From Mesorhizobium sp. STM 4661 (GTDB taxonomy: Bacteria > Pseudomonadota > Alphaproteobacteria > Rhizobiales > Rhizobiaceae): 44,200 nt of DNA. The notes under the pieces are model-generated. The model was not told the DNA's origin. It was given only the letters and a program-made list of their open reading frames with translations, and made no database searches. This document shows, piece after piece, positions 24,128-32,957 of this stretch (position 1 is the stretch's first letter; each line of letters starts with the position of its first letter). The stretch spans positions 1-44,200 of the forward strand of contig NZ_CAAF010000059.1 of assembly GCF_000359125.1 (NCBI RefSeq), given 5' to 3'. The translations under genes were made by a program, and so were the position numbers.

Positions 24128-24850
24128 TCACGCAGCCGTGGCAGTGACCTCGATCGAGGCCGACTGGTCTTCCCAGGAAATGGCTTGTGCACTCTGAAAG
24201 TCGTCGACGCGCCCGATATCGAGCCAGAGGCCATCGTGTTTGTACACGTGGACTGGTGTACCGTTCTGCATCATCTGCAGCATAAGGTCGTCGAACCCGA
24301 ACGGTATGCCGGACGGAATGAACTGCAGAACATCTGGGTTCATGCAGTAGATCCCCATGCTGACCAGATGCGAAAGCGTCGGCTTCTCGCGGAAGACCTG
24401 CACGGTGTTGTCGACTTCGTCGATGACGCCGAAGTCCATCTTGTGCAGGCGGGAAGCTGTGGCGATCGTCACCGGATCGTTGTGCTTGCGATGCGCCGCG
24501 ACGAAGCGACTAATGCTCAGATCGGTAAGAACGTCGCCGTTGAGAACGATAAAGGGTTCGTTTAGTTCATCCCTGATCAAGGAGAGTGGTCCGATGGTGC
24601 CGAGCGGCTCCATCTCCTGGGTATATCGGATTTTCAGATTCCACTGCGAACCGTCTCCGCAAACGGTGCGGATCAGATGCCCGAGATACCCGGTGGTGAT
24701 GTAGACTTCCTGGATACCGTTGCGCCGCAGCCATTTCAGCAGCATCTCGAGGACCGGCCGAGCACCGATCGGCATGAGCGGCTTCGGCAAGACTGATGTG
24801 AAGGGGCGAAGACGTGTCCCCATGCCACCACATTGAATCACCGCTTTCAT
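24128..24850 (-). CDS. Sugar-1-phosphate nucleotidyltransferase
   Basis: A 240-residue nucleotidyltransferase. It has the nucleotide loop GGMGTRLRPFT, PKPLMPIGARPVLEMLL, the metal-binding FIVLNGDVLTD, the sugar-binding FREKPTLSHLVSMGIY and LWLDIGRVDDF. It matches the ManC/RmlA/PtmE fold without a CBS or isomerase domain. It activates a sugar-1-phosphate to an NDP-sugar. In legionaminate pathways the analogous PtmE makes the GDP-sugar used by LegB, so this enzyme may feed the dehydratase. Which sugar and nucleotide cannot be told. It is the first gene of the six-gene minus operon that ends at 18702. Confidence 0.85.
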   Translation of the reverse strand: MKAVIQCGGMGTRLRPFTSVLPKPLMPIGARPVLEMLLKWLRRNGIQEVYITTGYLGHLIRTVCGDGSQWNLKIRYTQEMEPLGTIGPLSLIRDELNEPFIVLNGDVLTDLSISRFVAAHRKHNDPVTIATASRLHKMDFGVIDEVDNTVQVFREKPTLSHLVSMGIYCMNPDVLQFIPSGIPFGFDDLMLQMMQNGTPVHVYKHDGLWLDIGRVDDFQSAQAISWEDQSASIEVTATAA

Positions 24851-25379
24851 TTGCTTCTCCCGTGTTCGTTAGGCCTGATCACCATTGTCATGAGCCGGCC
24901 ACCCTACCCCAGTTCTGTTCAGCACCCGGAAAGTCGCGTTCTTGTTTCCTTGAGAGGACCTGTGGAAAATCCCACAGACGCTTTGGTCCGGACATTGTAG
25001 GCTTGATGGTAAGTGGCGGTCGGGGTGGATGTCGTCGTGCATTCGAATGGTAACGATCCAGCCGTTCTGGTGTTCTATGGCTGGAGCAGTTCTGACGCGA
25101 AATCGGTGCCTCTCGAGGCGCCTGTCGCAAGGTAGGCGGAGGGTGCTGCGGCGAGGGTTCCTGGGGTTCAGAACGGATGTCTGACAAGGTCCGGCGGTCC
25201 TGTTGACGGCAGTTCAAAAAAAAGAGAAGCGTTTTCCGTTATCAAGGATTATATTAGCAACCTGGCGTTTGCGGTGTTGGGGCACCGCTGGCGTTGACTG
25301 GGTGAATCGACGAGTGGATGGCCACACCTTCCAAGTCCGTTGCCGTTCAATTCATCCAGAGTGCGTTGGGGTAGTTCAA
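24851..25379. other. Long divergent regulatory region
   Basis: 529 bases separate two divergent transcription units (EPS operon to the left, response regulator to the right) and must contain both promoters. A perfect short inverted repeat, CTGTGG (24960-24965) with CCACAG (24972-24977), lies about 110 bases upstream of the nucleotidyltransferase start and is a candidate regulator site. No convincing gene or consensus promoter is seen. Confidence 0.45.
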
Positions 25380-26054
25380 ATGTACCGAATCGTTATCGCC
25401 GACGATCATGGCTTGTATCGTCGTGGCCTGCGGTTGGCATTGACCGCAGGCATTCCCGGTGTCGAGATATTTGAGGCGTCGTGTTTCGATGCCGTGCTCA
25501 GCCTGTTGGCCGAGCAGGCTTTCGTCGATCTTGCCGTTCTGGACCTGAACATGCCGGGACTGTTCAACCAGGAAGTGCTCAGCGGCATCCTGTCGGCTTA
25601 TCCGGATACACGATTTGCCATCGTTTCCGGGAACGATTCACGCGCGGAAATACTGACGGCTCTTTCGATCGGGCTTCACGGTTATATCGTAAAGTCGCAG
25701 AGAGACGAGGAGGTCGTGCTGGCCGTCAACGAAATCCTTGCGGGCCGCATCTACGTCCCCGCACTTCTGTCACGCCCAGGTGCGGGGCAGGCAACTCTCG
25801 CACCTATGCCCGCGGAACAAATCCCGCCCCGACGTACCACCAGTGCCAATCTTGGCAGGTTGACTTCGAGGCAGCAGGAAGTGCTCAAGCTGATGGCGGA
25901 AGGATATTCGAACAAGGAAATTGCACGCGATCTGGAAATAGCCGAAGCGACGACCAAAATCCATGCCGCCGCGGTGCTGCGTGAGCTTGGAGTTCGGAAT
26001 AGGACAGAAGCTGCCGTTTTGCTGAAGACTTGGCTTACGAAGAATGCCAATTAA
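25380..26054 (+). CDS. NarL/FixJ-type response regulator
   Basis: A 224-residue two-component regulator. The receiver domain (residues 1-120) has the acidic pair IADDHG, phospho-acceptor Asp55 in VLDLNMPG, switch residue Ser in AIVSGND and Lys105 in YIVKS. The LuxR-type HTH (about 158-215) reads LTSRQQEVLKLMAEGYSNKEIARDLEIAEATTKIH. The ATG at 25380 is chosen because the receiver fold starts directly there, although the frame is open back to 25203. It is divergent from the EPS operon and convergent with the histidine kinase gene 79 bases away. Control of the EPS operon by it is inference from position. Confidence 0.9.
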   Translation: MYRIVIADDHGLYRRGLRLALTAGIPGVEIFEASCFDAVLSLLAEQAFVDLAVLDLNMPGLFNQEVLSGILSAYPDTRFAIVSGNDSRAEILTALSIGLHGYIVKSQRDEEVVLAVNEILAGRIYVPALLSRPGAGQATLAPMPAEQIPPRRTTSANLGRLTSRQQEVLKLMAEGYSNKEIARDLEIAEATTKIHAAAVLRELGVRNRTEAAVLLKTWLTKNAN

Positions 26055-26133
26055 AGCGCCGCGCCCTTATCGGACGCTCCGGAACTCCAAATCCACGCAC
26101 TCTGCCTTCTAAAATCGATTCCGAGCCGATGCG

Positions 26134-27876
26134 TTAAGGGCCGATTTCCTTGCGAGACAGCTTTAGCGAATATCGCAGCCCGTGATCCGACATTTCCAGC
26201 TTGGGGGAATGACCGACAAGCGGCGCTCCATCCACTCCGAGTATCATCGAACCGAAACCGTGACGAATAACATTTGAAGTTCGCCGCCGCCCCGATTCCA
26301 GCCATTCGAAGACGATGTCACTGCCAGCGTCCTCGGATGCAAAGGTCCAATTCACCTCGATCCGGCCCTTTGAATCGCCAAGTGCTCCATGTTTCATGGA
26401 ATTGGTCGTGAGTTCGTGCGCAATCATCGCAAAACTCTCGGCGGCGCCTCCCGACATTGCGACGGAAGGACCGCTGACGGATATGTCACGTGTTCCCATA
26501 TACGGTTGCAATTCCTGTACGACGAGATCGTGGAGCATCGCCGAATGGTTCCCCTTGCCTGAAAGGAGCAGATGGGTTGCCTCAAGCGCACGAATCCGGT
26601 CGATCAGCGTCTCCTTGTATTTGGCGACATTGTTGTCGGGAACATTGACCATCTTCACGAGCGCGGTGATCACCGGGAACAGGTTGCTGAATCTGTGGCG
26701 TTGTTCGAGCATGATGCGCTCCCGCTTCTTTGCCGCGGCGCGCAGCAATGTGGTCTGCCGTCGTTCGGTCAGGTCCGCGGCCACTCCAAGCCGCTGCGGA
26801 TGATCATCGTGTTTGTCCTCCCTTCCGCGCAGAGCTACCCAGCGGATATGTCCGTCCGGCCGCCGGACGCGTATCTCGACGTCGTAGTTCGTGACCGGCG
26901 CGAGCTTTCTCGACGCTGCCAGCTTTGGCCAGTCCGCCGGATGAACGACAGCTGCCAGTTCCTCCAAGGGGCGGCTAGTGGCTGGGGGCAGGCCGAGAAT
27001 GTCCCAGAACGTGTCCGACCCTGTTACGGTCGCCTCCTTAAGGTCGATCCGCCACGTAGCCAAGCGTCCGGCGGACAAAGCAAGATCCAGCCACTCCTTT
27101 TGAGCTCGGAGCGCTTCGTGCGCGGCTCGTTGCTCCGAAATATCGTCGACCACGACAAAGATGCTCTCGGGGAGGACCCCATCGGGCACGGATGAAGACA
27201 GAGTCAGCCGGGCCCAGAATGCCGTACCGTCCTTTCTTGACAGACGGACCTCCGAACCGAACGAGGCAGCTTCATTGCCAAGGCCCGCCAGCAATCGTGC
27301 CAGGGCGTCGCGGTCGTCCGGATGGACGAGTGTCTTGAGCTGCAATTGGGCAAGCTCTTCCTCCTTGTAGCCTGTCATCTCACAAAGGCGTCTGTTGGAC
27401 TGTAGAAGCTCGCCTTTCTCGTTGGAGTTTGCGAATCCCATGGCGGCACGTTCGAAGGCCCAGCGGTAGCGGCTCTCGGTTGCTTCGACGGCAGCCAGCC
27501 TGGCTTCTGCTACTCCCAGCACCTCATGCAAGTCCTGCCGCAGCCGATGGAACGTCATGGCGATCACCCCGCCCGAGACCAGAAGCAGGATGGCGCGTGC
27601 CCAATCTTCGTTGGAAATTTGATCGAGCCCCCGTGCCCATAAACCGACAGCCACCATCAGAATCGTCGCCGCAAGCGCTACCGCACGGTCTTCAAGATAG
27701 GCAATAACAATAATAGCGGGAACAAATTCCAGAAAACTCGCGTTTTCTCCAATATATACTGATGATTTTATTTCAAATATCAGTGTAGCGGTCAGTACCA
27801 ACAGAGAGGCAAGATGAGTCAGCATTCTGCCCGACGGGTTCGAATTTGACCGAGGCGGGCGCGATTTCATAGGCAT
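26134..27876 (-). CDS. Membrane PAS-domain histidine kinase, HWE family
   Basis: A 580-residue sensor kinase. The N-terminus holds about four membrane helices (residues 18-115). Two PAS domains follow: about 135-255 (WAFERAAMGFANSNEKGELLQ, ending FVVVDDISEQR) and about 265-385 (ending LGVAADLTERR). The kinase domain has the phospho-acceptor His394 in LEQRHRFSNLF, the N-box AHELTTNSMKHGAL and the late Trp-x-Glu (FEWLESG) typical of the HWE subfamily common in Rhizobiales. The gene is convergent with the response regulator at 25380 and divergent from the LuxR-type gene at 28137. Pairing with the response regulator is likely, though HWE kinases also use other partners. The signal is unknown. Confidence 0.9.
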   Translation of the reverse strand: MPMKSRPPRSNSNPSGRMLTHLASLLVLTATLIFEIKSSVYIGENASFLEFVPAIIVIAYLEDRAVALAATILMVAVGLWARGLDQISNEDWARAILLLVSGGVIAMTFHRLRQDLHEVLGVAEARLAAVEATESRYRWAFERAAMGFANSNEKGELLQSNRRLCEMTGYKEEELAQLQLKTLVHPDDRDALARLLAGLGNEAASFGSEVRLSRKDGTAFWARLTLSSSVPDGVLPESIFVVVDDISEQRAAHEALRAQKEWLDLALSAGRLATWRIDLKEATVTGSDTFWDILGLPPATSRPLEELAAVVHPADWPKLAASRKLAPVTNYDVEIRVRRPDGHIRWVALRGREDKHDDHPQRLGVAADLTERRQTTLLRAAAKKRERIMLEQRHRFSNLFPVITALVKMVNVPDNNVAKYKETLIDRIRALEATHLLLSGKGNHSAMLHDLVVQELQPYMGTRDISVSGPSVAMSGGAAESFAMIAHELTTNSMKHGALGDSKGRIEVNWTFASEDAGSDIVFEWLESGRRRTSNVIRHGFGSMILGVDGAPLVGHSPKLEMSDHGLRYSLKLSRKEIGP

Positions 27877-28136
27877 AGACTACAACCTTCGGACTAGCCC
27901 GTCGAGACTAGAGCAAGAAACGTACAACCTAGTACGACTGCCGGATTGCCACATCACTATCGTGGAGCGCATTTTATCAAGGGCGGGGGGAGCATGACTT
28001 CGGTCAGAACTCCTCAGAAGATACAGGGTTTCTAAATGGCGGGCGACATTTTTGTCAACCGGCATGCAGGAAACTGTTTTGTAAATCCCGGATAAATTAC
28101 TTCGGGCTGGCGAAACTTTTGGCAGGGGGTTGAAAA

Positions 28137-28844
28137 ATGACACTGATTGATAGGCACACCGAGGCCGCTAGCGGCCGATACATTGTGATGAGGACTAAGT
28201 ATGACCGCGAAGCGAATGCGAGGCGGCCTTCTTATACTTACCCTTCGGACCGCGCATCAATTCGACCGGACGCAGAGGTCGGGCAGCCAAAGATACGCAG
28301 TCTGGAATCCATAACCGGCATGCTTGATCGCATCGGCTGTGGCTATCTCATCCTGAACCGCGAACGGAAAGTGGTCGAATGGAACGCAGCCGCTCAAACC
28401 ACGCTGGAGCGTCAGGGCGAAGCGGCTGCTACGGCCGGCGAGCTGTCGGTTGCGTTAAGGCGTCTGATCGCGAATGTTCCGGCCAATTTCGTGCCGGGCT
28501 CACTGTCCTGGGTTGTGATCCGCAGCGCGGGCGACAGGCCGGTTATATTGAACGAGACGGGGGCTATCGCGCCTGATGGTACGAGCATCGTGGCATTGCT
28601 CGACCGTGAGAGCAGGTCCGGGCCAAATCCGCACACACTTCAAAAGATGTTTGGCCTGACAGGCGCGGAAACGAACCTCGCTTTGCGCTTGGCCCAGGGC
28701 GATGCGCCCTTGGAGATCGCCCGCAGTTGGCGGCTCAGCCGCACCACCATTCGTTCCCAGCTTGCCTCGCTCTTCGCCAAGACCGAAACGAAACGTCAGG
28801 CTGAATTGGTCGCTCTCCTGGGGCGCATCTCGGTTCTGCCATAA
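28137..28844 (+). CDS. LuxR-type transcriptional regulator with PAS-like sensor
   Basis: A 235-residue regulator. After a basic ~50-residue leader, residues 57-100 look like a PAS-type fold (GMLDRIGCGYLILNRERKVVEWNAAA). The C-terminal HTH (about 168-230) reads FGLTGAETNLALRLAQGDAPLEIARSWRLSRTTIRSQLASLFAKTETKRQAELVALL, described here in parts: recognition helix near TTIRSQL and the AKTETKRQAELV end typical of a rhizobial LuxR subgroup. No receiver Asp or autoinducer domain is seen. AGGGGG lies 7 bases before the ATG. It is divergent from the HWE kinase over 260 bases and followed by a GC hairpin. EPS control is plausible from its place between the two EPS operons. Confidence 0.85.
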   Translation: MTLIDRHTEAASGRYIVMRTKYDREANARRPSYTYPSDRASIRPDAEVGQPKIRSLESITGMLDRIGCGYLILNRERKVVEWNAAAQTTLERQGEAAATAGELSVALRRLIANVPANFVPGSLSWVVIRSAGDRPVILNETGAIAPDGTSIVALLDRESRSGPNPHTLQKMFGLTGAETNLALRLAQGDAPLEIARSWRLSRTTIRSQLASLFAKTETKRQAELVALLGRISVLP

Positions 28845-28866
28845 GAGTGCCGTTTTGAGCCCGTCG

Positions 28867-28888
28867 CCGGGCGGTGTCATCCGCCCGG
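28867..28888. terminator. GC hairpin after the LuxR-type gene
   Basis: CCGGGCGG at 28867-28874 pairs with CCGCCCGG at 28881-28888 around a 6-base loop, 22 bases after the stop codon. No T-run follows, so termination strength is uncertain. Confidence 0.5.
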
Positions 28889-29115
28889 GACAAAGGCAAC
28901 CGGAATAAGAACCGTTTCAACATAGTTGAGCATCTGACGGCGCCAACTGTGCCTGTCCCCAGTACGCCGGCGTATGATTTCAGCGGACGGAATCTCGGGA
29001 TCCGGTGGAATCGACAGGGTCGAAACGAATCCGAAAGGCGACAATTCGAAAGGCCGACAAGTTGGACAATGATCCACACAACAAATCCATTCGATCGCAA
29101 TCAGATCGCTCCGTG

Positions 29116-30183
29116 ATGAGCCTTGCCCGAAAGGGTCCAATCGTCGTCACCGGCGCTGCCGGCTTCATCGGGTTTCACGTGGCCTTGCGGCTTTTGCATC
29201 TCGGTGTGGAAGTCGTGGGCGTCGATAATTTCACACCCTATTACGATCCAAGACTCAAGGAAGCGCGATTTGCGCGTCTCTGTGCCGAGCCGGGGTTCAT
29301 TCCGTTGCGAATGGATCTGGCGGACCAGGCGCGCGTGAAGTCGCTTTTTTCAGACTTTCGGCCGTCACACTTTGTGCATCTCGCGGCTCAGGCCGGCGTG
29401 CGATATTCGCTGCTTGACCCGCACGCCTATGTGCAATCGAACATCGTGGCATTTCTCAATGTACTCGAAGGTTGCCGGCACGTCGGCGTCAGTCACCTCG
29501 TCTACGCCTCGTCGAGCTCCGTCTATGGCGCTAATCGAACGATACCTTTTTCCGAACACCATGGCGCCGACCATCCCGTCAGCTTCTACGCCGCAACCAA
29601 GCGTTCAAACGAATTCATGGCGCATTCCTACAGCCATCTGTTCGGCCTGCCCGCGACCGGACTGCGCTTCTTCACCGTTTACGGCCCCTGGGGCCGACCC
29701 GACATGGCGGTCTACATATTCACGCGCGCCATCATCGAGGGGAAGACAATCGAAGTGGCCAATGCCGGACGCGTCTGGCGAGACTTCACCTATGTCGACG
29801 ACATCGTCGAGGGCGTGGTTCGAACGCTCGCCTCACCGCCAAGCCCCGATCCGAATTGGGATGCTTATGCGGCTGATCCTGCTACAAGTTCCGCGCCGCA
29901 TCGCGTCTACAATATTGGCAATGACCGGCCCGAGGAGATCAACCGGCTGATTTCGATCATCGAAACGGCCCTTGGCCGTCGTGCGCTGCGCAAGGATGTA
30001 CCTTTGCCGCCCGGCGACGTTCTGGAGACTCGCGCCGACGTCAGCGATCTTCGCAGTGCTGTCGGTTTCGCACCGGCAACAACGCTCGAGGACGGCGTGC
30101 AGCGCTTTGTCGAATGGTATCGACACTTTCACGGGACCGATGCTGAGCTGCGCACACAGCAACAAACCCTGATGCATGTGTGA
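29116..30183 (+). CDS. NAD-dependent epimerase, UDP-glucuronate 4-epimerase-like
   Basis: A 355-residue extended SDR. It has the NAD loop VTGAAGFIGFHVALRLL, the family-specific GVDNFTPYYDPRLKEARFA, AAQAGVRYSL, the catalytic SSSSVYGANR and Tyr-x3-Lys in FYAATKRSNE, then RFFTVYGPWGRPDMA. These strings characterise UDP-glucuronate 4-epimerases (LpsL/Cap1J type), which supply UDP-galacturonate for surface polysaccharides. The start at ATG 29116 fits the fold; the frame is open to 29005. The last ~12 residues (after YRHFHG) are not conserved. An IS21-type element begins 47 bases downstream, so any further genes of this unit may have been displaced. Confidence 0.88.
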   Translation: MSLARKGPIVVTGAAGFIGFHVALRLLHLGVEVVGVDNFTPYYDPRLKEARFARLCAEPGFIPLRMDLADQARVKSLFSDFRPSHFVHLAAQAGVRYSLLDPHAYVQSNIVAFLNVLEGCRHVGVSHLVYASSSSVYGANRTIPFSEHHGADHPVSFYAATKRSNEFMAHSYSHLFGLPATGLRFFTVYGPWGRPDMAVYIFTRAIIEGKTIEVANAGRVWRDFTYVDDIVEGVVRTLASPPSPDPNWDAYAADPATSSAPHRVYNIGNDRPEEINRLISIIETALGRRALRKDVPLPPGDVLETRADVSDLRSAVGFAPATTLEDGVQRFVEWYRHFHGTDAELRTQQQTLMHV

Positions 30184-30233
30184 GAGCAAGAGACGCATCA
30201 CGAGTTTGAGATCCAAAGCCACACCGGCCGCTG

Positions 30234-30959
30234 TCAAACGGCGTTGAAGATTGACCCCTTATCGGCGTGCAATATTGACCCCCTAAGGTCGGTGAGCTGA
30301 TCCGATCCGTCGAGGCTGCTCGGGGTTGCGCACCTGGGCGGTTCAGCGGGTTGGGGTTCAGGCGCGACGAAATCACGAAGCCGCTCGGTGAGGTCTGCCG
30401 AAAGGAAGTGCTGTTCGGGGTCGGAGACAGGTGACGAAACGACTCGGGAGATAAAGCCCTTCGACGGCCCGGGCGTGATGGACATCGCGCACGGAGACGA
30501 TCGAAGCCGTTCGCGCGACGCATTCATGAGTTGCGCGAGGATTCGGTCCGCGTGATCGACGGAACGACAGGCGATTTCGAGCCGCAGAAGAAACGGGTGC
30601 TCGTCATCGTCGTGCCGAACGAGAAGCGCCACCGGCTCCGTTTCGACCGTGAAGAGAAAGAGGCCGTTCGTGGGATACGACAACGGCGCCGCGTGATCAT
30701 CGGCGAGGCGCTTAAACTCGATCGGCCCGGCCCACCATTCGTCGGCACCCGGGGCGAGTAATTCCGCCAGTGACACCCGTTTACTTCCCTGCCTACCGTC
30801 CACTCCGAACGAACATGCGGTATCGGGCTGGGAAGATAGTTGCTCCACCGCCGATTGAATACCCGCGCCGAGCACGAGGAGCTCTTGCGATTTCAGAACG
30901 CAAAGCGGTAACCGGCCGAGACTCAGGTGTTCCGAAAGTCGGGTGGGAAGATTGGTCAT
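30234..30959 (-). pseudogene. Truncated N-terminal part of an AAA-type ATPase-associated protein
   Basis: A 241-codon frame whose first ~195 residues look like a real protein: RVSLAELLAPGADEWWAGPI followed by a block ending SYPTNGLFLF, then PVALLVRHDDDEHPFLLRLE. From memory this resembles the N-terminal domain that precedes the AAA ATPase module in some large proteins, but no Walker motif is present. The last ~45 residues are encoded by the 97-bp repeat and the IS21 left end (SSLDGSDQLTDLRG...), so the gene was cut and joined to IS sequence. It is cargo of the IS21-type element. Function in this state is unlikely. Confidence 0.55.
30270..30366. repeat. 97-bp direct repeat, copy 1
   Basis: Identical base for base to 31725-31821, same orientation, 1455 bases apart. 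It contains part of the inner IS21 terminal repeat and the istB 3' end including its stop codon. It brackets the foreign genes on their left. Confidence 0.95.
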
Positions 30960-31009
30960 GTTTGGGCCCCTCGTGTCTCACACGCGAGGAGGCAAGAGAT
31001 GTGCCGGTA

Positions 31010-31600
31010 TCACCTGCTCCCGACCCACTGCCGGATCTCGTCAGCCAATTGCTCGAGAACGCCCATCGTCCCGGCGGGGAGCGGGTCCGGAAACCGTTGC
31101 TCGGGATACGCGAGCGTTCCCCCCAGATGGACCGGCTGGACGCAGGGCATCTCGTGCTGTTCGAAAAACTTGATCATGTTGTCCGCGCATAGGCGCACAC
31201 TCGGATCGTCCGCGGGATCGGTGGCGCCGTTGACGATGACCGCTCCGAGTTTTCCTTTGAGCTGTTGTCCGTCGCGCCACAGGGGATCCGATCTGTCGAG
31301 CAAGACGACGCCTAGGGCCGGCGGCATTCCGAAGCAGGTGGGAGTAGCCATCAGAATCACGTCCGACTCTTTCATGAGTGACAGAACACGATCGATCCCG
31401 TCGCCGTGGTATCCGAACGTTTGATAACACTGCTCGCACCCGAGACAGTCGATACGCTCATCGGCCAGACGCACCTGTTCCACGACCTTCACCCGCCGAT
31501 CTCTCTCGAGCGAGCGAAGAACCTCGCCGAGCATCCGCGCTGAGTTACTGGACGCGCGTGGGCTGCAGTCTATTCCAATGATGGTCGTCGCTTTGTCCAT
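31010..31600 (-). CDS. Flavodoxin-like NAD(P)H-dependent FMN reductase family protein (IS cargo)
   Basis: A 196-residue flavoprotein of the NADPH-dependent FMN reductase / iron-sulfur flavoprotein group. The FMN phosphate loop region is IIGIDCSPRASSNSARML. A Cys pair CLGCEQCYQTFG suggests the iron-sulfur flavoprotein subgroup, followed by SDVILMATPTCFGMPPAL and LGAVIVNG. The start is ATG 31600; an upstream in-frame start at 31645 is less likely. The gene lies with the truncated neighbour between the two 97-bp repeats inside the IS21-type element, so it was probably carried in from another genome. It is intact and might be expressed. The substrate is unknown. Confidence 0.75.
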   Translation of the reverse strand: MDKATTIIGIDCSPRASSNSARMLGEVLRSLERDRRVKVVEQVRLADERIDCLGCEQCYQTFGYHGDGIDRVLSLMKESDVILMATPTCFGMPPALGVVLLDRSDPLWRDGQQLKGKLGAVIVNGATDPADDPSVRLCADNMIKFFEQHEMPCVQPVHLGGTLAYPEQRFPDPLPAGTMGVLEQLADEIRQWVGSR

Positions 31601-31724
31601 GTGAGGATCCCTAGTAAGGCGTGACAGCTCGATACCGAATGGCACGGGGCGAAGTTTTGAGTATCCCCACCGATGGCTTCAAAGTCGACGATACTCGCTC
31701 TTTACCTTTGAATTTTCCGGATCA

Positions 31725-31821
31725 CAATATTGACCCCCTAAGGTCGGTGAGCTGATCCGATCCGTCGAGGCTGCTCGGGGTTGCGCACCTGGGCGGTTCA
31801 GCGGGTTGGGGTTCAGGCGCG
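31725..31821. repeat. 97-bp direct repeat, copy 2
   Basis: Identical to 30270-30366. This copy is in its native place, running from the istB stop codon to the inner left-end repeat of the element. The outermost left terminus is missing here and exists only beside copy 1. Confidence 0.95.
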
Positions 31822-32590
31822 GTTCTTGAAGCGCCAGCTCTCGTTGCCGGTCTCGACGATATCGCAGTGGTGAGTGAGCCGGTCGAGGAGCGCGGTGGTC
31901 ATCTTGGCGTCACCGAAGACCAAGGGCCATTCCCCGAAGGTCAGGTTGGTGGTGACGATGACCGAGGTCTGCTCGTAGAGGCGGCTGACCAGGTGGAATA
32001 GCAGTTGGCCACCGGACTGGGCGAATGGCAGATAGCCAAGTTCATCGAGCACGACGAACTCTTTGCGCCCGAGATAATCGGCCATGCGTCCCTGCCGGCC
32101 GGCTCGGGTCTCGGCCTCGAGCTTGTTGACCAGATCGACGACATTGAAGAAGCGGCCGCGGGCACCATTGCGGATAGCGGCGCGGGCAATGGCGATGGCC
32201 AGGTGGGTTTTTCCAGTGCCGGTGCCGCCGATCAGCACGACATTGCGTTCATGGGCGAGGAAGTCACCGCCTGCGAGGTCCTGAACCAGGGTCTCGTTGA
32301 TCCCGGTCTCGCGCGGATAGGCTCGGACGAACAGCATTCGACTGTGGCAGAGCCGGACATGGGCGACCTTGACCGTTACCGTCGTGCCATTGATCAGCAC
32401 CACGTCATGGCTCCAGTCGAACTGGTAGGCCTCCCCAGGTGCAAAGCTCAGTGGCACGAACGCTGCGGCTGACGATGACACCCGGTCGCGGCGCCAGACA
32501 CGGGCATAACGGCGGACGGCATCATAGCCGCCCTCATAGCCGAGACCCCGAAGTTCCTCGAATACCCGGATCCAAACCCAAGGACAGGCA
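31813..32590 (-). pseudogene. istB: IstA-IstB fusion remnant of an IS21-family transposase
   Basis: On the minus strand the frame from about 32590 reads an IstA middle piece (FEELRGLGYEGGYDAVRRYA, then FVPLSFAPGEAYQFDWSH and VAHVRLCHSRMLFVRAYPRET). The first DDE-type Asp region, FDW, is visible. At about 32310 it passes without a stop into IstB (LAGGDFLAHERNVVLIGG), with Walker A GGTGTGKTH and Walker B FVVLDELGYLPF, and the normal IstB end NESWRFKNRA. The rest of IstA and the IstB N-terminus are deleted, and the IstA N-terminal helix-turn-helix is also lost. A GTG at 32481 could start a 222-residue fusion, but neither protein would be functional. Confidence 0.8.
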
Positions 32591-32674
32591 GTGTGCCAAA
32601 GCCAAACATCCGGGGGTCAATATTGGACGCCGATAACCCCTCTCACAGGGTCAAACTTGCACGCCGAAACACAG

Positions 32675-32957
32675 CGGCCGCAGCTTCGGAGTTGCCAGGC
32701 CGGTGGGGTTTTTCAGCTTGAGCCCTGCCTCGCGATCGCTCGCAGAGTGGGGCTTCCAAGTCATGCTCAGCCCCGGCTTCGTTCGGCAGGATACGCTGCC
32801 CTCAATGCTGAGCCCCGTCCCGCCTTAAGGCGGCCAACGCCCGCCCGCTTAAGCAGAACCTTCAAAAGGGCTTCGCCGCAAGTGCCCTGCCCCAGTGGTG
32901 ACGGCATTGAATTCGACTGTGTAACGCGACCGCTCAGAGGCAGCCGCCAGCTTCAGA
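32675..32957. other. Short spacer after the IS21-type element
   Basis: About 280 bases between the element's right end and the stop codon of the flippase gene. A plus-strand frame runs through it but has no recognisable product. Nothing else is seen. Confidence 0.4.

Larger units (their letters stand above)
30231..32674. mobile_element. Decayed IS21-family element with captured cargo
   Basis: The ends are CTGT...ACAG. Each end carries two related inner repeats typical of IS21: left GGCGTTGAAGATTGACCCC (30240-30258) and GGCGTGCAATATTGACCCCC (30264-30283); right, on the other strand, 32648-32665 and 32612-32631. CGGCCG flanks both ends (30225-30230 and 32675-32680), a possible 6-bp target duplication, though the site is itself palindromic. 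Inside, read on the minus strand, are an IstA remnant fused to IstB, a 97-bp repeat, two foreign genes and a second identical 97-bp repeat. The istA 5' part and most of its catalytic domain are gone, so the element cannot move by itself. Confidence 0.75.
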
